This document shows positions 58,730 to 64,000 of a stretch of DNA of 64,000 nucleotides, one piece after another. The DNA lies in contig CAWFLT010000014.1 in assembly GCA_963816795.1 (NCBI GenBank), positions 744,001 to 808,000 of the forward strand, read 5' to 3'. The notes beneath the pieces are model-generated. The model was not told where the DNA came from, did no database searches, and was given only the letters and a program-made list of their open reading frames with translations. The stretch comes from CAWFLT01 sp963816795. GTDB lineage: Bacteria > Acidobacteriota > Vicinamibacteria > Vicinamibacterales > SCN-69-37. A program made the translations under genes and the position numbers. Numbering within the stretch: the first letter of the stretch is position 1; each line of letters begins with the position of its first letter.

Positions 58730-59851
58730 TTAGCCCACCGCGGTCATCATCATTTCGACGAGTCCGGTCCGCGCCACGAGGCGGGCGCCGACGGTGGTGC
58801 GAGCCGGCGGATCGGCCGGGAAGAACTGCTGCGTGATCTCATCGACCTGTTTCTGATGAGAGAGATCGGGAAGATAGATCGCGTTGTCGACGATGTGCGG
58901 GAACGACAGGCCGGCGGTGTCGAGCGTGCGGCGGATGCGCGCGAAGACTTCGCGGGTCTGGGCCGCGACGTCGCGCGCGTTGGCGTCGGTGTTGCCGAGC
59001 ACGCCGGAGAGAAAGACCAGGTTGCCCGTTCGCACCGCCGACGACAGCGGCAGGCTCGGCGAGACGGCCGTGCCGAGCGCCTGCTTGGCGGCCGACGACG
59101 CGATCAGGGTGATCTCCACCGCCGAGTCGTTCCCCATCAACTCGGTGACCGCCGTGGCACGGGCCGGAGGGTGACTCGTGAAGTAGCTGCCGTATTCCTC
59201 GTTCATCGCCTCGAAGTACGAATCGTCGGTGAGGTAGACGCGCGCGGCGACGACGTGCTCGTACGAGAGACCGGCGGTCTTGAGCAGCACGCCCGCGTTG
59301 TCGAGGATCGTCCGCGTCTGGAGGGAGACTGGACCCGGCACCACCGAATTGTCCGTGCCACGCCGGCTGACCAGTCCCGAGAGAAACACCAGGTCGCCCG
59401 TCCGGACGATGTAGGAGTACGGCCGCGGCGACTTCATCCAGCCGGCGGGATGCAACGATTCGCGCCGCGTCCCGGCCGGAACCGCGATCGCCGAGACGGC
59501 GATGGCCGCACCAGCCGGGAGGCCGGTGGCCACGGTCGTGCGCACGGGCGGATTCTCGGCAAAGTACTCACGATAGACGGTATTCATCGCGTCGAAATCG
59601 GCCGCCCGCCGCAGGTACACGTAGACGGACACGCACTGCGCCAGTGACGACCCCGCCTGGGCGAGCACGGCCCGCAGCTGCTCGAGGACGGCCTTCGTCT
59701 GGGCCTGGATATCCTCTGGCGCCGATCGGCCATCGGCCGGGACGACAGAAAGACCGGACACGAAGACCAGTCCGCCGCCGGTCACCGCCGTGCTGTACGG
59801 GCCCGGCAGCCGGCCCGGGTCGTTGACGATCCGCCGGTCCTGCTCCCTCAT
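58730..59851 (-). CDS. Protein with three tandem RidA/YjgF-like domains
   Basis: This intact protein of 373 residues is made of three RidA-fold units (about 1-125, 126-250 and 251-373). The repeats are visible as GLVFVSGLSVV, DLVFLSGLVSR and NLVFLSGVLGN, followed by QTKAVLEQLRAVLAQAG, QTRTILDNAGVLLKTAG and QTREVFARIRRTLDTAG, and by PPVRTTVATGLP, PPARATAVTELM and PPARTTVGARLV. The Arg of the PP-x-R-x-T segment, which binds the carboxylate in RidA enamine deaminases, is kept in all three. RidA proteins are normally single domains forming trimers, so this looks like a covalent trimer. No signal peptide was seen from ATG 59851; an upstream start at 59899 would translate a repeat. Confidence 0.85.
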   Translation of the reverse strand: MREQDRRIVNDPGRLPGPYSTAVTGGGLVFVSGLSVVPADGRSAPEDIQAQTKAVLEQLRAVLAQAGSSLAQCVSVYVYLRRAADFDAMNTVYREYFAENPPVRTTVATGLPAGAAIAVSAIAVPAGTRRESLHPAGWMKSPRPYSYIVRTGDLVFLSGLVSRRGTDNSVVPGPVSLQTRTILDNAGVLLKTAGLSYEHVVAARVYLTDDSYFEAMNEEYGSYFTSHPPARATAVTELMGNDSAVEITLIASSAAKQALGTAVSPSLPLSSAVRTGNLVFLSGVLGNTDANARDVAAQTREVFARIRRTLDTAGLSFPHIVDNAIYLPDLSHQKQVDEITQQFFPADPPARTTVGARLVARTGLVEMMMTAVG

Positions 59852-59867
59852 GTGACCGTCATTCTCC

Positions 59868-59942
59868 GTGCCCATTGCCCCATTGCCCCATTGCCTCATT
59901 GCCTCATTGCCTCATTGCCCCATTGCCTCATTGCCCCATCGC
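59868..59942. repeat. CATTGCC octamer array
   Basis: About eight units alternating CATTGCCC and CATTGCCT (for example CCATTGCCCCATTGCCCCAT). The array lies between the divergent RidA gene (minus) and the gene at 59983 (plus), so it occupies the shared promoter region. It belongs to the same octamer family as 8446-8535 and 49548-49745. Confidence 0.75.
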
Positions 59943-59982
59943 CCGTGCCCATTAGAATAGTCAAGCTCGGAGGCATCTCGTG

Positions 59983-60952
59983 ATGAAACGCCAATACACT
60001 TTGTCCGCTCTCTCTGTCCTCGCTCTCCTCGGTGCGGCCGTGATCCGCGCCGACGTCAAAACCACGGAGAGGTCGACCTTCAAGCTCGAAGGCATCATGG
60101 GCCGCCTGATGGGCATGATGGGCGCCAGCAGCGACTCGAGCGCGACGGTCGCCATCAAGGGCACCAGGATGTCGCGCATGGACAACGCCGCGGGTCAGAT
60201 CATCGACCTGGGTGCCGAAACCATCACGCAGGTGGACGTCAAGAGAAAGGAATACCGCGTGATGACGTTCGCCGAAATGCGGGAGCAATGGAAAAAGCTG
60301 CAGGCCGATCTCGAGCAGCAGCGGCAGCAGATGAAGCCGGAAGAGAAACAGGCGCTCGAGGACGCCGCCAAGCAACTGGAGCTGACGGCCGATGTGAAGG
60401 AGACTGGAGCGCGCAAGACCGTCGCCGGATACGAGGCGCGTCAAGTCATCCTGACGATCTCGGGACATCAGAAGGGTATGAGCGTCGAAGACGGCGGCGG
60501 CTTCGTGCTCACCAATGACATGTGGCTGGCGCCGCGCATCGCGGCGCTCGACGAGCAGAGCCCAGTTCATGCTCAAGTTCGCGAAGGCCGTCTACGGCGA
60601 GACCTTCGCCGGCGACGCGCAGCGGATGGCGACCGCGGTCACGCTATTCCCCACGCTCAAGTCGCTGACCGAGAAATTGCAAGCGGAACGCGCCAAGCTG
60701 CAGGGAACACCGCTCACGTCGACGACCACCTTCGAGGGCGTCAAGAGTGCCGAGGCGATGAAACAACAGGCACAGCAGCCGTCGGGCGGGGGCGGTCTCA
60801 GCGGAATGCTCGCCAAGAGAATGCTGGGCAACAAGGGCGCGCAGCAACAGCGCACGACGATCCTGACCTCGTCACAGGAAACGCTGTCGATTGCCACCGC
60901 GGCCACGGATGCCGACGTCGCCGTGCCTGCTGGTTTCAAAGAGAGGAAATAG
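59983..60952 (+). CDS. Secreted protein of unknown function, DUF4412-like (one frame break)
   Basis: This exported protein has about 322 residues. A signal peptide (YTLSALSVLALLGAAVIRAD) is followed by KTTERSTFKLEGIMGRLMGM and SSATVAIKGTRMSRMDNAAG, then VDVKRKEYRVMTFAEMREQW and a long charged coiled coil (KKLQADLEQQRQQMKPEEKQ). KTVAGYEARQVILTISGHQ is a beta strand pattern also seen in DUF4412-type periplasmic proteins that report on extracted substrate, but I cannot assign a function. An extra C near 60565 (CCC for CC) breaks the frame; the downstream half contains FMLKFAKAVYGETFAGDAQR. GGAGG at 59970-59974 sets ATG 59983. Confidence 0.65.
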
Positions 60953-60959
60953 AAGAACG

Positions 60960-61209
60960 AGGACACGGAGAAGAGCTAGAGGGCACGGAGAAGAACTAGT
61001 GGACACCCCGCGCCGGTTTGTGGCGCGGGCCCGAGGCGTGGGGGTGGGGCCCCGCGCCCCTAAGTAAAGTGGACACCCCGCGCCGGTTTGTGGCGCGGGC
61101 CCGAGGCGCGGGGGTGGGGCCCCGCGCCCCTAAGTAGAGTGAGACACCCCGCGCCGCCTTTGGGCGCGGGCCCGAGGCGCGGGGGTGGGGCCCCGCGCCA
61201 TTAAGAAAA
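60960..61209 (+). repeat. Three tandem copies of a 70-bp GC-rich palindromic unit
   Basis: After CACGGAGAAGAGCTAGAGGG come three direct repeats with a period of exactly 70 bases (starting at 60999, 61069 and 61139). Each unit contains GGACACCCCGCGCCGGTTTG, a GGCGCGGGCCCGAGGCG block, GGGGGTGGGGCCCCGCGC and an AT-rich tail (TAAGTAAA, TAAGTAGA, TAAGAAAA). CCCGCGCC pairs with GGCGCGGG inside each unit. Units 1 and 2 are nearly identical; the third is more diverged. Relatives lie at 17677, 19630 and 24575. Confidence 0.88.
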
Positions 61210-61231
61210 GCCTGCACAGGCTGGAGACGGA

Positions 61232-63064
61232 ATGGCTGACAAGACCTCGTCGAGGCGGAAGTTTCTGACGGCTGTTCCGACGGCGGTGGCCGGGGCGATT
61301 GCGGCGAAGGCGTACGCGCAGGCGCCCCAGAACGCGGGTCCGATCAACGCCGACATCATCAAGGCCGCCCAGGCGCTGGATGGCATCACCCTCACCAGCG
61401 AAGAGGCGGCGGCCGCCGCGCAGTCAGCGAATCAGAATCTCGCGGCCTTCAACCGTCTCCGCCAGATCGACATCCCGCAGGATACCGAGCCGGCGTACGT
61501 CTTCAAGCCGTCGCTGCCCGGAAAGGAGCCCAGGGGTCCAGCCACGCCCGGCGCTCCGCTGAAGTACGCGAAGCCGCCACTCACGCTGAAGCGTCCAGAG
61601 AATCTCGAAGACGTCGCGTTCTGGCCGGTCGCTCGCCTCGCGGCGCTGATCGAGCGAAAACTCGTCAGCTCGACGGAGCTGACGACCATGTACCTGGCGC
61701 GGCTCAAGCGGTATCAGCCGTCCCTGCTGTTCTACGTCACGCTCACCGAAGAGCTCGCGCTCAAGCAGGCCGCCGAGGCCGACCGCGAGATCAAGGCCGG
61801 CAAGTACCGCGGGCCGTTGCACGGGTTGCCGTGGGGCGCCAAGGATCTGTTCGCGACCAAAGGCATCAAGACGACCTGGGGCGCCGAGCCCTACGAAGAG
61901 CAAATCCTCGACTACGACGCCACCATCGTCGAGCGGCTGCGCGAGGCCGGCGCGGTGCTGGCGGCGAAGCTCACCCTCGGCGCGCTGGCGCAAGGTGACC
62001 GCTGGTTTGGCGGCCGCACCAATAATCCGTGGAACACGCAGGAAGGGTCGAGCGGATCCTCGGCCGGTCCCGGATCGGCCACGGCGGCCGGCTGTGTCGC
62101 GTTCGCGATCGGCACGGAAACGCAGGGATCGATTCTCTCGCCGTCGAGCATCAACGGCCTCGTCGGGCTGCGGCCGACCTACGGCCGGGTCAGCCGCTAC
62201 GGCGCGATGGCGCTCTCGACGACGATGGACAAGATCGGGCCGATGTGCCGCTACGTCGAGGACGCGGTGCTGGTCTTCAACGCCATCTACGGCCCCGACA
62301 AGCGCGACAGCAGCGTGGCGGACGCGGCGTTCAAGTGGAATCCAGACACCCCGCTCACCGGCTACAAGATCGGCTACCTCCGCAACGGCTTCGAGCCTGG
62401 CGCAGGACGAGGCGCACGTTTCGGTGGCGCGCCAGCGGCGGCGCCTCCTGCCGCCGGAGCTGGAGCTGCCGGTGGCGGCGCGGCGGGCGCGGCGGCGGCC
62501 GGCCGCGGCGGACGCGGGGGTGGTGCCGGCGGCCGGCAGCCGCTGTCACAGGAACAACTTCAAGACGTCTTGAATACGTATCGGAAGCTCGGCGCCCAGA
62601 TCGAAGCCGTGGACCCGCCGGATAGCACGATCGCGCAGGCCATCGGTTTCATCCTGCAGGTCGAATCCGCCGCTTCGTTCGACGACATCACGCGATCGGG
62701 CGACATCAACAGCGTCGCCACGGGCACGTCGCGCAGCACCTGGCCAGCGACGTTCCGTCAGGGCCGCTTCGTGCCCGCCGTGGAGTACATCCGCGCCATG
62801 CGCGCGCGCACGCTCTTGATGCGGCAGATGGACGAGTACATGGCGAAGTACGACGCCATTCTGAGCCCGGGCGATTCGATGTCGACGATCACCAACCGCA
62901 CCGGCCATCCCGCCGTCTCGGTCAAGGCCGGCATCGTCGACGGCACGCCACGGCCGCTGATCGTCACCGGCAAGCTGTACGAGGAAGCGACCATCCTCCG
63001 CATCGCGCTGGCGTACGAGCAGGCGACGGAGTGGAAAGACAAGCACCCCACGCTTGGAAGTTAG
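61232..63064 (+). CDS. Tat-exported amidase (amidase signature family) with Gly/Ala-rich insert
   Basis: This intact amidase of 610 residues is longer than the usual 450-520. The twin-arginine-type signal is SSRRKFLTAVPTAVAGAIAA. The Ser-cisSer-Lys triad is complete: Lys204 (PWGAKDLF), cis-Ser276 (GSSAGPGSATAAG) and nucleophile Ser300 (GTETQGSI), with the 24-residue spacing between the serines that is seen in family members. DYDATIVERLREAGAVLAAK is a family block. Extra length comes from an N-terminal domain of about 110 residues and from a Gly/Ala-rich insert at about 395-430 (AAGAGAAGGGAAGAAAAGRG). It hydrolyses an amide in the periplasm; substrate unknown. It follows the 70-bp repeat. Confidence 0.9.
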   Translation: MADKTSSRRKFLTAVPTAVAGAIAAKAYAQAPQNAGPINADIIKAAQALDGITLTSEEAAAAAQSANQNLAAFNRLRQIDIPQDTEPAYVFKPSLPGKEPRGPATPGAPLKYAKPPLTLKRPENLEDVAFWPVARLAALIERKLVSSTELTTMYLARLKRYQPSLLFYVTLTEELALKQAAEADREIKAGKYRGPLHGLPWGAKDLFATKGIKTTWGAEPYEEQILDYDATIVERLREAGAVLAAKLTLGALAQGDRWFGGRTNNPWNTQEGSSGSSAGPGSATAAGCVAFAIGTETQGSILSPSSINGLVGLRPTYGRVSRYGAMALSTTMDKIGPMCRYVEDAVLVFNAIYGPDKRDSSVADAAFKWNPDTPLTGYKIGYLRNGFEPGAGRGARFGGAPAAAPPAAGAGAAGGGAAGAAAAGRGGRGGGAGGRQPLSQEQLQDVLNTYRKLGAQIEAVDPPDSTIAQAIGFILQVESAASFDDITRSGDINSVATGTSRSTWPATFRQGRFVPAVEYIRAMRARTLLMRQMDEYMAKYDAILSPGDSMSTITNRTGHPAVSVKAGIVDGTPRPLIVTGKLYEEATILRIALAYEQATEWKDKHPTLGS

Positions 63065-63118
63065 AAGTCAGAAGCCAGAACGATCGCGAGAGTGTCGCGC
63101 CGGCGCATCGTCGCCAAC

Positions 63119-64000
63119 CTACCGAGGCCGTCGCAGCTGTACGTTCACAGCGGTCGCCGACTCGATGCGGTACTTCGCGAGGAGTTTCTGGACGCCCTCC
63201 TTCACCTGTGCGGCCGTGAGCTTCTGTACGGCGAGCGTGCCGACGAGCGGCAGCCGGATCGTGCCATCAGCCTGAACGACGTAGGCGCGCGGCAGGTCGG
63301 GTTCGCCCTGAATCTCGATGATGAGGAGGTCGTCAACGCGAATGGTCTCGGTCGGCGCGGTGATTTCCACCGAGACCGCCATCGCCCATTCATCGCGTGA
63401 CATCCGGTCCAGTCGACGAAGACGGCAAGGTCCTCAGTCGGCAGCCGGCCCTGATCTTCCAGGGCTGCTGATCCGCAAGCGCTTTCCGATTCGCGTATCT
63501 CGGCCGTTTGCACTTCGTACTCGCCGCCGCAGTTCCTCTTCGCGCTTGCGCAGGTCGGCGTCCGAACGGCGCACCTCGAGATCCGATCTGGCGCTCCTGA
63601 TCTTGAGCTCCATCACAGCCAGCTGCTTCTCGAGGTCGTCAACGCGGTGCTGGAAAGCGTCCCCACCGCGACCATGTCGCCGCCCTCGCGCGCGTTCTCG
63701 TTTCAGCGCCTCGAGCTCGACCGTCAGCTCGGCCAGGCGGGCCTGACCCTCGTTCTCGATCTGCGTCTGCTCGATTTGCCGCTCGCGCCAATGCGAGCTC
63801 GACAGTTCAGCTTCGACGGCCTCGATCGCTCTCTCTTCCGCTCTTGTTCCGCCCGGATCTGCTTCTCGATCATCGGCGGCGCTTTGCACCTCGCCCGTGC
63901 CAGGCGGCGAAGGCGTGACGCCGGCGGCCGCGGCATCGCAGCCCGCGGGAAGCACGACGGCGAAGTTGCCGCTGGCCGGCGGGTTCGTGGTTCGTCAGCA
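63119..64000 (-). CDS. Polysaccharide export (Wza-like) domain protein with coiled coil, broken and cut by the window edge
   Basis: The C-terminal 75 residues (TETIRVDDLLIIEIQGEPDL, DGTIRLPLVGTLAVQKLTAA) form a Poly_export/PES domain as in Wza-type outer-membrane export proteins. Upstream on the same strand, in different frames, lie a long charged helix (QIENEGQARLAELTVELEAL, QHRVDDLEKQLAVMELKIRS) and near the edge a Pro/Ala-rich stretch. Frame breaks lie near 63400, 63490, 63650 and 63880, so either one gene is badly broken or the coiled-coil protein is a separate gene. The start lies outside the window. A role in exopolysaccharide export is inferred from the PES domain only; the domain order (coil first, PES last) is unusual. 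Confidence 0.5.

Overview
The window is about 64 kb of GC-rich bacterial chromosome without any rRNA, tRNA or CRISPR locus that I can see. The gene content suggests a free-living, aerobic, heterotrophic Gram-negative bacterium, most likely an acidobacterium of the Vicinamibacteria (subgroup 6) type. The reasons are very large TonB-dependent receptors with an N-terminal carboxypeptidase-regulatory-like domain, several PQQ-propeller-like secreted proteins, exported VWFA-domain proteins, an M2 metallopeptidase, and an MacB-like permease of more than 1100 residues. This taxonomic placement is inference from gene repertoire; no marker gene was searched.

Layout. 1-7 kb: end of an aldehyde dehydrogenase, a GT4 glycosyltransferase, a decayed IS256-type transposase framed by two inverted arrays of a 23-bp tandem repeat, then an ABC ATPase and permease. 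7-14.4 kb: a PQQ-propeller protein, a small TonB receptor, a DMT-like membrane protein and a large Oar-like TonB receptor. 14.5-19.6 kb: a same-strand cluster of a HemN-like radical SAM protein, a GWxWxIP flavoenzyme (halogenase superfamily), a hotdog thioesterase, an MFS carrier and a small membrane protein. 19.7-24.6 kb: three tandem PQQ-propeller proteins on the minus strand. 24.7-29.7 kb: GMC oxidoreductase, GH13 branching-type enzyme, zinc alcohol dehydrogenase, small basic protein. 29.7-35.4 kb: a TonB receptor translationally coupled to a VWFA protein. 35.6-41.5 kb: penicillin acylase family protein, endonuclease IV, membrane dipeptidase, glycine-zipper protein. 41.6-46 kb: IspG, a PIG-V-like mannosyltransferase and a second VWFA protein. 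46.3-47.6 kb: a fulvocin-C-like cysteine-rich peptide precursor followed immediately by a thioredoxin-fold protein. 47.6-53.3 kb: M2 peptidase, MATE exporter, aldo/keto reductase, diaminopropionate ammonia-lyase-like enzyme. 53.1-56.3 kb: an oxidative-stress locus, oxyR divergent from catalase plus ankyrin protein, with a recognisable OxyR operator. 56.5-64 kb: GltS, dihaem cytochrome c, a triple-RidA protein, a secreted hypothetical protein, a Tat-exported amidase, and a broken polysaccharide-export protein at the edge.

Two features run through the whole window. First, about 26 of the roughly 43 genes carry one or more single-base frame breaks with conserved protein sequence on both sides. 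Where the break can be resolved it is usually one extra base in a short homopolymer, so I read most of them as consensus errors and annotate the genes as whole. Second, nearly every intergenic gap carries its own short tandem or palindromic repeat (23-mer, 7-9-mers, a 70-bp GC-rich palindrome), often in inverted pairs. One of these repeats lies inside a coding region.

The most interesting candidates are the Cys-rich peptide with its thioredoxin partner (46.3-47.6 kb), the radical SAM, flavoenzyme and thioesterase cluster (14.5-19.6 kb), and the repeat-framed transposase remnant (1.9-2.9 kb).
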